A DNA stretch of 64,000 nucleotides, taken from a virus. Location: IMG/VR virus record IMGVR_UViG_3300026484_000087, positions 142,245 through 206,244 of that record; one strand, given 5' to 3'. This document shows, one piece after another, positions 52,840-60,580 of this stretch; positions within the stretch are counted from its first letter, which is position 1; every line of letters begins with the position of its first letter. The notes under the pieces are model-generated. The model saw only the letters and a list, made by a program, of their open reading frames with translations. It had not been told where the DNA came from and did not search any database. Made by a program: the position numbers and the translations under genes.

Positions 52840-53358
52840 TTATTTTGTTTTGTTTAAAATTAAAAAATTTTTAAAATATCTACTGTCATATATATCACTA
52901 GATTTAAAATACTTAAATGCAAAATTAATTAATTCCGTATGTAACGTTGCTTTATCAACATTATTACTGAACTTTATAAAATTACTAAATCCTTCTTTTA
53001 GGATCACATAGATTGTATTATTTTCATATGTCAATATAAATGTATCTTTTACGTTAACATTTTGGTTATTAGATAATGTTTCTATTACCTCTCTAGCATC
53101 TTTCGCTATGTTGTTACCATTATACAGACAATCTATTTTGAAACCAATCGTAGTTCCATCGTGGTTGATGAATAGTGTTTCATGCATAAATTTGTTAATT
53201 AGTATAAGATCTTTAAAATCCAATCTAGACATTTTAGATATCTTGTCATCTGTTTCATTTTGTATATCGTTACCTAAATCCGATATAGAAACATTAGCAT
53301 TATCCATAGATACCTTAGTATACCATGGGATAAATACTATATTCATTTCACTTTCCAT
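52840..53358 (-). CDS. Hypothetical protein beside capsid gene, 172 aa
   Basis: AAAGGATGATAAT precedes the ATG. An alpha/beta protein with a Phe/Lys-rich C-terminus (FAFKYFKSSD). It lies 18 bases upstream of the capsid gene and would be on the same transcript. It may be a head-assembly factor; no motif supports a specific call. Confidence 0.55.
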   Translation of the reverse strand: MESEMNIVFIPWYTKVSMDNANVSISDLGNDIQNETDDKISKMSRLDFKDLILINKFMHETLFINHDGTTIGFKIDCLYNGNNIAKDAREVIETLSNNQNVNVKDTFILTYENNTIYVILKEGFSNFIKFSNNVDKATLHTELINFAFKYFKSSDIYDSRYFKNFLILNKTK

Positions 53359-53403
53359 ATTATCATCCTTTGATTATTTACTTAAATAATGAATTAAAAA
53401 AGT

Positions 53404-53442
53404 TTAACAACCAATAGCGATTAACCATAACCACTTTTTCAT
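53404..53442 (-). CDS. 12-codon peptide ending in a lipobox cysteine
   Basis: TTAAAGGAGCATAC, a strong ribosome site, precedes ATG. The frame encodes MKKWLWLIAIGC and stops. Lys-Lys, a hydrophobic core and a final IAIGC resemble a lipoprotein signal peptide that ends at the lipidated cysteine. It is the first frame of the transcript that continues into the 172-aa and capsid genes. It may be a leader peptide controlling that operon or a minimal lipopeptide; chance cannot be excluded, but the ribosome site is among the best nearby. Confidence 0.45.
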   Translation of the reverse strand: MKKWLWLIAIGC

Positions 53443-53535
53443 GTATGCTCCTTTAATAAAAATATTTATATCATTAAAAATGATTTTTAGCAATGATTAA
53501 TATTAATGATATAAATAAATTATAAGGAACTATAG
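53443..53535. promoter_or_regulatory. Divergent promoter region, capsid operon and helicase
   Basis: 93 AT-rich bases lie between the leader peptide and the helicase gene. It has inverted segments (ATCATTAAAAATGAT; TTAATATTAA) and no gene. Both directions must start here. Confidence 0.4.
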
Positions 53536-55062
53536 ATGCAAAAAATGGATATAATATTCAAATCTATAACTTTACTATATAGAGAATCATTTATAGAGAA
53601 CAATGATATAAACAATAGTAACGATTTAGTTAGAACAGTTTTAAATACTATTGTAACTGATAGTAAATATAGTATGCTTGGTGCTGGTGCTGATAAAATA
53701 GAAAATCTTAAAAAGTTTACACTTGAATTATGTAATAGTAGCGATAAGCCTTTTGATAAGGAAATGATAAGACAAACTGTTGCTCTAATAATGGGTGACG
53801 ATATAGCTACTTTAGAAATACTGATGAGAACTATTGAGGATGATCTAGTTGAGGAAAAATTAAAAAGAGCCATATTGACACTTAAAAGATATCTAAACAA
53901 TTACTATAAAGAATACCAAATAAATGATGTTCTTAGCAAAGCACATTATAGGTTTAAAAACAATAGAAGTGGTATAAAAAGCACAAATGACTTTATTGCT
54001 AATTTGGTAACTAATCTAGAGGCTTTAGAATTAACCAGTAAAACAAAGGATCCAGCTATTGCAAATGAAGTTGACCTTGGAGATGAAAGTGGTTTATCAG
54101 AAGTATTAGACAGTGTTAAAGATGACAATACTACATTACCTAAATTAAAAACCGGTTGGCAGGGATTTAACACCATTACATCTGGTGGTTTCAGAAGAGG
54201 TGAAATGGTTTTATTAGCATCTCTACAGCATAAATATAAATCAGGTACCACTAATAGTCTATTCATGCAGGTAGCCATGGAGAATGAACCGAAAATGATT
54301 GATGGTACTAAAAAACCATTATTACTTTTAATTAGTTTAGAAGACGATATGGTTATTACTACTGATTTTATGTATAGATATTTATATAATGATGAACATG
54401 GAGAGCTTCCTGATTTTGATAAGGTAAGTCCTAAAGAGGCCAGTGATTATATAAAGAAAAAACTAAGTGTTAATGGATACCATATAAAGATGCTTAGAGT
54501 TAATCCAACTGAATGGTCCTTTAAACATTTATTCAATAAGATAATCTCTTATGAAGCTGATGGTTTTGAATTGCATGGAGTATTCATGGATTACCTCGGT
54601 ATGGTTCCAACTGTTGGTTGTAATTTAAGTGGTCCTATGGGTACGGATATAAGGGATTTATTTAGAAGAGTAAGAAACTTTTTCTCTGTTAGAAAATGTA
54701 CATTCTTTACACCGCATCAATTATCTGTTGATGCTAAGATGCTTATTCGTAATGGTGTTCCTGAAGCTACATTTGTTAAAGAACTTATAGGTAAAGGATA
54801 TTTTAGTGGTACCAAACAGTTAGATCAAGAACTAGATTTAATTTTATATAATCACATAGCTAAGATTAATGGTAAAGCCTGTTTGACAATAAGCAGGGAT
54901 AAACATAGAACTCCAGTAATACTTGATGATGAGTATAAATACTTCTATATGCCTTTCCCTAAGGGTGCTCCAATACCATCTGATATACATAGAGAAAAGT
55001 CTCTAGCAGTATTTCCAGATGCAAATGGTTCAGCTGGTGGAGATGATGTATTTGATTTTTAA
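53536..55062 (+). CDS. DnaB-like replicative helicase, 508 aa
   Basis: ATAAGGAACTATAG precedes the ATG. An N-terminal helical domain (1-170) is followed by a RecA-fold domain starting LKTGWQGFNTITSGGFRRGE (about 203-222). The Walker A position reads LLASLQHKYKSGTTNS, so the usual GKT is replaced by YKSGT. Walker B-like GVFMDYLGMVP, then FFTPHQLS and TISRDKHRTP match DnaB motifs. This degenerate P-loop form, as I recall, occurs in jumbo-phage DnaB-like proteins. The role is unwinding at the fork. Confidence 0.8.
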   Translation: MQKMDIIFKSITLLYRESFIENNDINNSNDLVRTVLNTIVTDSKYSMLGAGADKIENLKKFTLELCNSSDKPFDKEMIRQTVALIMGDDIATLEILMRTIEDDLVEEKLKRAILTLKRYLNNYYKEYQINDVLSKAHYRFKNNRSGIKSTNDFIANLVTNLEALELTSKTKDPAIANEVDLGDESGLSEVLDSVKDDNTTLPKLKTGWQGFNTITSGGFRRGEMVLLASLQHKYKSGTTNSLFMQVAMENEPKMIDGTKKPLLLLISLEDDMVITTDFMYRYLYNDEHGELPDFDKVSPKEASDYIKKKLSVNGYHIKMLRVNPTEWSFKHLFNKIISYEADGFELHGVFMDYLGMVPTVGCNLSGPMGTDIRDLFRRVRNFFSVRKCTFFTPHQLSVDAKMLIRNGVPEATFVKELIGKGYFSGTKQLDQELDLILYNHIAKINGKACLTISRDKHRTPVILDDEYKYFYMPFPKGAPIPSDIHREKSLAVFPDANGSAGGDDVFDF

Positions 55063-55076
55063 ACCAAAAGAAACAG

Positions 55077-55105
55077 AGTAGTATACGGTTAAACCGTATA
55101 CTACT
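55077..55105. terminator. Bidirectional terminator
   Basis: 14-bp perfect arms (AGTAGTATACGGTT and complement) around one base lie between the convergent helicase and the holin-like gene. Confidence 0.8.
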
Positions 55106-55304
55106 TACCTATTTTAATGTTATCTATAATTTTACCAAGTAAATCTTTAGTAAAATCTGATCTAAACATCATAAAGATTGAACTATATAATGCAACAAAA
55201 CCAGTAGTTTCAATAACATCCGGATCCATATTCTTATAAACAGTAAACATATATACTGCTATGAAAATAAAGAAAGCCAATGTACTTTTCCAATTCTTAA
55301 ACAT
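55101..55304 (-). CDS. Holin-like small membrane protein, 67 aa
   Basis: AAAGGATTAGT precedes the ATG. Two transmembrane segments (about residues 8-22 and 35-48) and a basic C-terminus (KDLLGKIIDNIKIGK) give the size and topology of a class II holin. The spanin pair lies far away, so this is a possible lysis-timing protein; small membrane proteins of other function look alike. Confidence 0.5.
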   Translation of the reverse strand: MFKNWKSTLAFFIFIAVYMFTVYKNMDPDVIETTGFVALYSSIFMMFRSDFTKDLLGKIIDNIKIGK

Positions 55305-55376
55305 ACTAATCCTTTAATATTAAATTTTCATATTAAAGCAAAAAAATATATTTGTTTAATTTGAAAGGATTAGCTT

Positions 55377-55586
55377 ATGGAATATATTTTAGACATAATT
55401 GGCATACTATGTTTTATGGTGATACTTTATTCATTTACAAATAAAGAAACTATGCCGTGTACAAATGAACAGTGTGACGGTACTATGGAAAGCTTTATTT
55501 ATACTGGCGATGGTGATGGACCAGCTCCAGATCATTTACATTTTAAATGCAATAAGTGTGGAAAAGAAGAACAAATATTACAATAG
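55377..55586 (+). CDS. Membrane-anchored zinc-ribbon miniprotein, 69 aa
   Basis: GAAAGGATTAGCTT precedes the ATG. An N-terminal transmembrane helix (residues 4-20) is followed by two cysteine knuckles, CTNEQC and CNKC, about 30 residues apart, typical of a zinc ribbon. It would place a zinc ribbon at the membrane. Single-gene transcript, divergent from the holin-like gene. Confidence 0.65.
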   Translation: MEYILDIIGILCFMVILYSFTNKETMPCTNEQCDGTMESFIYTGDGDGPAPDHLHFKCNKCGKEEQILQ

Positions 55587-55618
55587 TATACTAAGAGGTT
55601 TAACCTCTTAGTATACTA
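55584..55618. terminator. Bidirectional terminator containing both stop codons
   Basis: 17-bp perfect arms (TAGTATACTAAGAGGTT and complement) around one base. The first TAG is the stop of the zinc-ribbon gene and the last bases are the stop of the convergent outer-membrane protein gene. Confidence 0.85.
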
Positions 55619-56755
55619 GAAATCATACTCTATTTCAAATCTTATATCATGCTGGGGTTTTCTAGAATCTACGTCATATCTTTTAAATCCGCCATTTTGT
55701 ATAACATTATATCCATCTGGCTCATACCTACTTAATCTAAATTTGGCATGCATTTTATTGGTTGCTTCTAGGTCTATATAAACTGTATTCTGTTTACCAT
55801 TTTTAAACATACTATATGTAGATAAAAATCTACCAGTATTTAAGCTAACATAATCATCTTTTATAAGACTATGTTCAAATCCAATTGTCGCATCCCTATT
55901 TATATATGGTACCGTAATGTATTTATTAAAACCCAATACAAAAGAATATCCAGTTAACGTATTACCTAAATTCTCACTATGTGAATAAGCCCCATAGTTA
56001 AAAAACGTATAACCACTATCCATAGAATCATCAAGTATATAAGTGTAACCAAATATATCTGCATTTATATCCCCACCTAACTTTTCGCATGCTTTACCAT
56101 TTATCTTAAAATAATTAAATGATAAATTGTTTTTACTACCTTTAAAACTATACATTAAAGACAGACCACCAACTTCTTTATATGTAGGAGCATACATCTG
56201 GTCTTCATTAATTAGAATAGAATTAAAGAAAACATCTTTAGATAAATAACCTATGTTCATTACATGATTGCCTACATGATAATTTAAATAAGCTCCATCT
56301 GCTATATAATTACTCATCAATGGGTTTATGTTATTCTTACGATCTTGTGGTAAAGTAACAACCGATCCATTATCTGTTCTAAAATCTATTTTACCAGCAA
56401 TGAAACTAAGATTATCATTAATTATATATTTATAATACATCTCATCAATGATTATTAAAGTTATGCTATCCTTTTCATTAAGACTAGTATCTAAATCAGA
56501 TTTATAATCATAATTAAGATACATTATTTCAGTTGTAAGTGATATCATACCGCCATCAACATTCTTTTTATATCTACTATAAAGTAATATGTCCTCCGTT
56601 GCTATATTACCGTAATTCCTATCAACATTAAGGTAACTTAAATGTAATTCATTTTTTAATAAATAACCTTTATCTTTAAGTTCATTGCAACTAACAACAG
56701 TTGTAAATGTAAATAAAGCTAAAATGATTAAAAGTATTTTTTTATTTGTTATCAT
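55616..56755 (-). CDS. Outer-membrane beta-barrel (porin-like) protein, 379 aa
   Basis: The start at 56755 (MITNKK) follows AAAGGAGCTTTTG. The N-terminus is a signal peptide (ILLIILALFTFTTVVSC); VVSC is a possible lipobox. The rest alternates polar and hydrophobic residues over many short strands (AYLNYHVGNHVMNIGYLSKD) and ends in Phe (EIEYDF), the usual signature for BAM-inserted barrels. Size and style resemble bacterial OprD/DUF3373-type porins; family assignment is tentative. Phages rarely carry porins. It is the last gene of the operon with the kinase and receiver, so it may be their target or a receptor-masking protein. Confidence 0.65.
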   Translation of the reverse strand: MITNKKILLIILALFTFTTVVSCNELKDKGYLLKNELHLSYLNVDRNYGNIATEDILLYSRYKKNVDGGMISLTTEIMYLNYDYKSDLDTSLNEKDSITLIIIDEMYYKYIINDNLSFIAGKIDFRTDNGSVVTLPQDRKNNINPLMSNYIADGAYLNYHVGNHVMNIGYLSKDVFFNSILINEDQMYAPTYKEVGGLSLMYSFKGSKNNLSFNYFKINGKACEKLGGDINADIFGYTYILDDSMDSGYTFFNYGAYSHSENLGNTLTGYSFVLGFNKYITVPYINRDATIGFEHSLIKDDYVSLNTGRFLSTYSMFKNGKQNTVYIDLEATNKMHAKFRLSRYEPDGYNVIQNGGFKRYDVDSRKPQHDIRFEIEYDF

Positions 56756-57023
56756 CAAAAGCTCCTTTAGTTATTTCTATATCACTTCTGTAAAGGCCTT
56801 TTATGCAATCACAGATTTTTCTTTTTTTACTGTAAGAAATTTCTTTATATAAATATTGATCTATTTTATTTTTCTTACATACTCTATACCAACCTTTATT
56901 AGACTTAATATCGTAGTCTATTAAATCTCTATTATATAAAATACCACAACTTGCAATATCAGAATATAGATTTATATTAAATATTAAGATTAGTCCTAAA
57001 AAAACAAAAAAATTTTTGTTCAT
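56742..57023 (-). CDS. Secreted four-cysteine protein, 93 aa
   Basis: AAAAGGAGTAAAT precedes the ATG. Signal peptide FFVFLGLILIFNINLYS with cleavage near residue 21. The mature part has four Cys (residues 26, 49, 71 and 73) and is basic. It overlaps the outer-membrane protein gene by 14 bases and follows the kinase by 2 bases, so it is translated with both. It may be a periplasmic partner or ligand of the sensor. Not recognised. Confidence 0.6.
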   Translation of the reverse strand: MNKNFFVFLGLILIFNINLYSDIASCGILYNRDLIDYDIKSNKGWYRVCKKNKIDQYLYKEISYSKKRKICDCIKGLYRSDIEITKGAFDDNK

Positions 57024-57025
57024 AT

Positions 57026-58417
57026 TTACTCCTTTTTATAAGTATAAGGTTCTACTGGTATCAACAGTTTAAAAATAGTCCCCTCAGATGACGTCTTATG
57101 TAGACTTATCTCTCCTTTATATTTTATAAGTGTTTCTCTTATCACATACATGCCGAGTCCCCTTCCTGATTCAGACGTAAATAATTCTGGTTTATAAAAT
57201 ATCTTTTTAAATAACGATGTAAAGAAACTAGTTTTTTCATGTATTATGTCACCTGATAAAGTTTTACTAGATACTCCATATGCAAATATTAAATCATATT
57301 CTTCCTTAATAATAGGTTTATTATTTTTACCAAGTACACCTGTACCATTATCTATACAATACAGTTGTAACGTTGAATTATTTATTAATTCACATTCTAT
57401 TATAACTTTACTACATTTTGCTTCTACCGAATTTGTAACTAAATTAGAAAGTATATTCATATACTCACCATTTGGTAGACCTCTCAAATGTAATGATTCT
57501 AAAAGTTTCATATTCTTTATTTCATACTCAAAGTGTCTACTTGTAAATATAGATGTAGTAGCAAATAAATTCTTAGTAAGCATTGCCATATTTTTGTTAC
57601 CGTTACTATAGCGATTATCTTTGCTCTCTCTTAATAGAGCTAGTACGCCATGTAGTCTATCTATAGAATTACTTATCTTTTCAATGTAGTCTAATATAAC
57701 CACTCTTGGTAAATATTCATCGGAATTTCTTACTTTTAACTTCATGCTGCAAGTTTTACAATCATCTACATATTGTGTTTGTATAGCGAGCCTTATCTCA
57801 TCAAATAAATCCTTTATTACTGTTATTGGACCAAGCATCTCATGGTGCATCGAACCAGCAACAGTATATTGTAACTTACCTTCTAGAACCGTCTTAACGT
57901 TTTTGTTAGCTAACAATGCCGCAGCTACCTCATTTCTAGCATTTCTAAAATATATAAAAGCATACCATATCAAGAAAAATATAGTAACTGTATAGAATTG
58001 ATTCATTACAACAGAATAATCATATGTATTTAATTCTATAGTCATTTTATGCTTGTCATATTCTATATCAAATGTATCCTTTATAACAATATCTCTTATC
58101 TTTTTTAAGTAAGTATTATCAGTAATTGTAGCATAATCATCATCTCTCATTAAGACATTATTCCTAGATATGTCTGGACTGAAATAAACGCCATCTAACG
58201 TTATTGACTTACAATTACTAGCATAACAAAATAATGATATATCTATGTCATCACTATGATATATTTTATCTATATTAGTCTTATATTCGTTTATAAGATA
58301 AAGTCTTTTATTGTACTCAGTATACATGAATATTATAAACAAACTAATGGCTAATAGAATAGAATGTTTAAAATATATTGCCAGTATATTCCTATTTATT
58401 ATCCATTTATTTTCCAT
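57026..58417 (-). CDS. Sensor histidine kinase, phage-encoded, 463 aa
   Basis: Transmembrane helices at residues 12-33 and 141-158 flank a periplasmic domain of about 105 residues with Cys64 and Cys69. The dimerisation helix follows with MHHEMLGPITVIKD (phospho-acceptor His192). Two further cysteines (Cys220, Cys223) sit between the helices. The HATPase domain has an N box NILSNLVTNSVEA (Asn325), G1 DNGTG (356-360) and G2 GRGLG (418-422). All catalytic landmarks are present, so it should autophosphorylate. No HAMP linker is seen. It overlaps the receiver gene by 11 bases. The signal is unknown; redox or envelope sensing fits the cysteines. Confidence 0.8.
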   Translation of the reverse strand: MENKWIINRNILAIYFKHSILLAISLFIIFMYTEYNKRLYLINEYKTNIDKIYHSDDIDISLFCYASNCKSITLDGVYFSPDISRNNVLMRDDDYATITDNTYLKKIRDIVIKDTFDIEYDKHKMTIELNTYDYSVVMNQFYTVTIFFLIWYAFIYFRNARNEVAAALLANKNVKTVLEGKLQYTVAGSMHHEMLGPITVIKDLFDEIRLAIQTQYVDDCKTCSMKLKVRNSDEYLPRVVILDYIEKISNSIDRLHGVLALLRESKDNRYSNGNKNMAMLTKNLFATTSIFTSRHFEYEIKNMKLLESLHLRGLPNGEYMNILSNLVTNSVEAKCSKVIIECELINNSTLQLYCIDNGTGVLGKNNKPIIKEEYDLIFAYGVSSKTLSGDIIHEKTSFFTSLFKKIFYKPELFTSESGRGLGMYVIRETLIKYKGEISLHKTSSEGTIFKLLIPVEPYTYKKE

Positions 58418-59030
58418 CTTTCTTAATTACCTTTACTATTTTATCATAAATAACTTTATATCTAGTATCTGCTTTAGACATATAGAAATCATCAAATTTT
58501 AATTTAGTATTATCCTCAAATTTAGTTATATATTGACTCATAAGTGGATCACGTTTATTAAGACTATGTGCTGTACAAAATACTATTTGACACTCAGGAA
58601 ACTTTTCTAATATCTCTATAGCGATATCAACTCCATCGTATTCAATTATCTTACCATTAGAGAGTTTTATTGACATTTCTAGAGTCATGTCTAATATAGC
58701 TATACTAAGATCATCTATCTCTTCTAGTAATTTATGCGTAGTGAATCCTGCATAAACTCCTATTGCCTCATACACTTTAAATTCTTTAAGTATATCAAAC
58801 TCATACTGTCTCTTTACTCTGTTAAAGTCTAATTCATATAATGTAAATTGCTCTACGAAGTCATCCATAAGTAATATACTTTTACTAGCCTCTTCATTAC
58901 CCTTAATCAATATAGGATCCATAAGATTATATTGTATGCTTTCTGGGAGATTACTATTTTCTTCTTTTAAATCTGTATCAACTTTAGGTTTCTTATTTAA
59001 ACCAAATATATCTTTCAATTTATTAAACAT
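58407..59030 (-). CDS. Stand-alone response regulator receiver, 207 aa
   Basis: AAAAGGACTAAAAG precedes the ATG. Residues 50-200 form a receiver domain: SILLMDDF (Asp56, Asp57), IAILDMTLE (phospho-acceptor Asp114), IVFCTAHS (Thr153) and FYMSKAD (Lys186). All five key positions are kept. An insertion of about 25 residues lies between strands 1 and 3, and about 45 polar residues precede the domain. No DNA-binding or enzymatic output domain is present. It must act through a partner protein. It overlaps the kinase gene, its evident partner. Confidence 0.7.
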   Translation of the reverse strand: MFNKLKDIFGLNKKPKVDTDLKEENSNLPESIQYNLMDPILIKGNEEASKSILLMDDFVEQFTLYELDFNRVKRQYEFDILKEFKVYEAIGVYAGFTTHKLLEEIDDLSIAILDMTLEMSIKLSNGKIIEYDGVDIAIEILEKFPECQIVFCTAHSLNKRDPLMSQYITKFEDNTKLKFDDFYMSKADTRYKVIYDKIVKVIKKDGK

Positions 59031-59045
59031 CTTTTAGTCCTTTTT

Positions 59046-59504
59046 CTAAATTTTTAATATTGTAGTCAGTATGTATTTCTTCATACTTGAGAATGTATCG
59101 GATATGAGACCAATAACGTATTTGGTAGCTTCTGGATCATATAGATATCCTAACCAAATAAGGAAGAATACCAACATCCCACCGCCTATTATATATGGTA
59201 AATTATGAGTTGTAAATAATTTTGCTTTACTTTTCTTAACATCACCATTAACTTGCTCTGTCATTTCTAATAGCTTTTCCATAATGTTAGTAACATCAGT
59301 TAATAAAATCTCGTTTTCATTTTTCATTAGACTTACGCTATGTTTATTATATGTATGTATTAGAACTATAACTTCATGGAGATCGTCAGGAACATCTTTA
59401 AGTTTTAAAAGTATATTTAAGTCATCTGCTTCTATTCTATTGTTTCTTAAGTCGTCTTTTATTCTGGCTATAGCATCTTTAACAGTAATTATTTTCTTTT
59501 CCAT
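59046..59504 (-). CDS. Small membrane protein of the kinase operon, 152 aa
   Basis: AAAGGAGGTTATT precedes the ATG, the strongest ribosome site in the operon. A helical soluble N-terminus (1-95, Asp/Leu/Lys-rich) is followed by one transmembrane helix (about 105-122, IIGGGMLVFFLIWLGYLY) and a short C-terminus. It is the first gene of the operon. Its role is unknown; it could couple the receiver to the membrane. Confidence 0.6.
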   Translation of the reverse strand: MEKKIITVKDAIARIKDDLRNNRIEADDLNILLKLKDVPDDLHEVIVLIHTYNKHSVSLMKNENEILLTDVTNIMEKLLEMTEQVNGDVKKSKAKLFTTHNLPYIIGGGMLVFFLIWLGYLYDPEATKYVIGLISDTFSSMKKYILTTILKI

Positions 59505-59554
59505 AATAACCTCCTTTATAAATTTTATTTTTAAATATCAACTAAATAGTCGTA
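59505..59554 (-). promoter_or_regulatory. Promoter region of the two-component operon
   Basis: Fifty AT-rich bases between the terminator at 59555 and the ribosome site of the 152-aa gene contain the only place for a start of the operon. There is no clear -35, and none of the three conserved leader elements is present. Confidence 0.4.
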
Positions 59555-59584
59555 TAAGTAGACTACAATTAAGTAGTCTACTTA
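59555..59584 (-). terminator. Terminator of the nuclease/peptidase operon
   Basis: 12-bp perfect arms (TAAGTAGACTAC and complement) around AATTAA overlap the stop of the DUF1353 gene and isolate the kinase operon. Confidence 0.75.
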
Positions 59585-59922
59585 ACGCCGTATCTAATAA
59601 AATGATAGCTTCTAACACTGCTAACCATAATAAATCTAGTCACTGGTCCTATTTCCAAGGACTCTAGACATTCTTCAAATATGTCATCAGCAAGTTTATA
59701 CATTTCTTTATCAGTTAGGTAATCATGTAAGATTACCGCTGGCAAATAATCAGATCTATTTGGAGGTAAAAAAATCCAAAATAATCTTGGAACATCAGCC
59801 CCATTTGTTTCGTATCCAGCTGGTACAGTTATCCCATTATAGGTAAAATCTTCTAATAAGACATATCTATCTTTATGCAATGGACTTGTTTTAACAGCTG
59901 AATATATTTCACTTCTTGTCAT
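59578..59922 (-). CDS. DUF1353-family protein, 114 aa
   Basis: AAAGGATTATA precedes the ATG. The sequence order YVLLEDFTYNGITVPAGYETNGADVPRL (landmarks only: VPAGYETNGADVPR), LPAVILHDYL and DIFEECLE is that of DUF1353, a family common in phages near endolysin and tail genes. It may have an envelope-associated role; the biochemical function is unknown. It overlaps the nuclease gene by 14 bases. Confidence 0.75.
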   Translation of the reverse strand: MTRSEIYSAVKTSPLHKDRYVLLEDFTYNGITVPAGYETNGADVPRLFWIFLPPNRSDYLPAVILHDYLTDKEMYKLADDIFEECLESLEIGPVTRFIMVSSVRSYHFIRYGVK

Positions 59923-60580
59923 TATAATCCTTTATAATTTTTTTACAGCTTATAATATGCCTAAATGGATGATCTCCTCTGTTATAAAGTGTTCTATCAT
60001 TAACATATTTAAAGCACATCTTATCCTTACCATTTATAATAAAGATCTTATAAAATACTATAGGTAACCTCATATCAGAAGTTGAAAAATTCTTTTCACC
60101 ATATTTTATCAAATCCAATACCTGAATGGAACCGTATATATTAGAAATATTTCTACTATATGTTTCTACTCTCTTCCAATAATACCTATTTACAGAAGAA
60201 TCCTGAGGAACGCCATTTACGCCTAAAACATAAGTCATTTTTAGAACATCTTTATCATAGTCAAATGTAGCATCATTAGCTAAATGACCTATATCCATGC
60301 GTTGTTTATTTTTATAATAAGCTTTCTTATATGGCCAATATTCCTTTGGTATACCTTTTGGATACCTCCAACTAAAACGTTTTTTGATATTTCTTTTATT
60401 GTTATTGTTTGATTCTACAGAATACAAAACTGCTTTAGTACCCTTATATTTATAATCGTAACAAGATTTATAAATCTTGTTACTGTATATGAAATCACAT
60501 TTATTTTTATTTAAAAAATAATCTGATAGTCCTGATGAGAATAAATTTATTGTTAATAATAGGACTATTAATATTTTCAT
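59909..60580 (-). CDS. Secreted DNA/RNA non-specific endonuclease (NUC family), 223 aa
   Basis: Signal peptide MKILIVLLLTINLFSSGLS. The catalytic block reads QRMDIGHLANDATFDYD: Asp96 and His99 fit the DRGH motif of Serratia-type nucleases, with Arg replaced by Ile. The metal-binding Asn is in SVNRYYWKRVE (Asn131). It would degrade nucleic acid in the periplasm. The start overlaps the M15 peptidase stop by 4 bases. Possible roles: clearing host or competitor DNA in the envelope, blocking superinfection, or virion use. The Arg-to-Ile change could alter activity. Confidence 0.7.
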   Translation of the reverse strand: MKILIVLLLTINLFSSGLSDYFLNKNKCDFIYSNKIYKSCYDYKYKGTKAVLYSVESNNNNKRNIKKRFSWRYPKGIPKEYWPYKKAYYKNKQRMDIGHLANDATFDYDKDVLKMTYVLGVNGVPQDSSVNRYYWKRVETYSRNISNIYGSIQVLDLIKYGEKNFSTSDMRLPIVFYKIFIINGKDKMCFKYVNDRTLYNRGDHPFRHIISCKKIIKDYNDKK

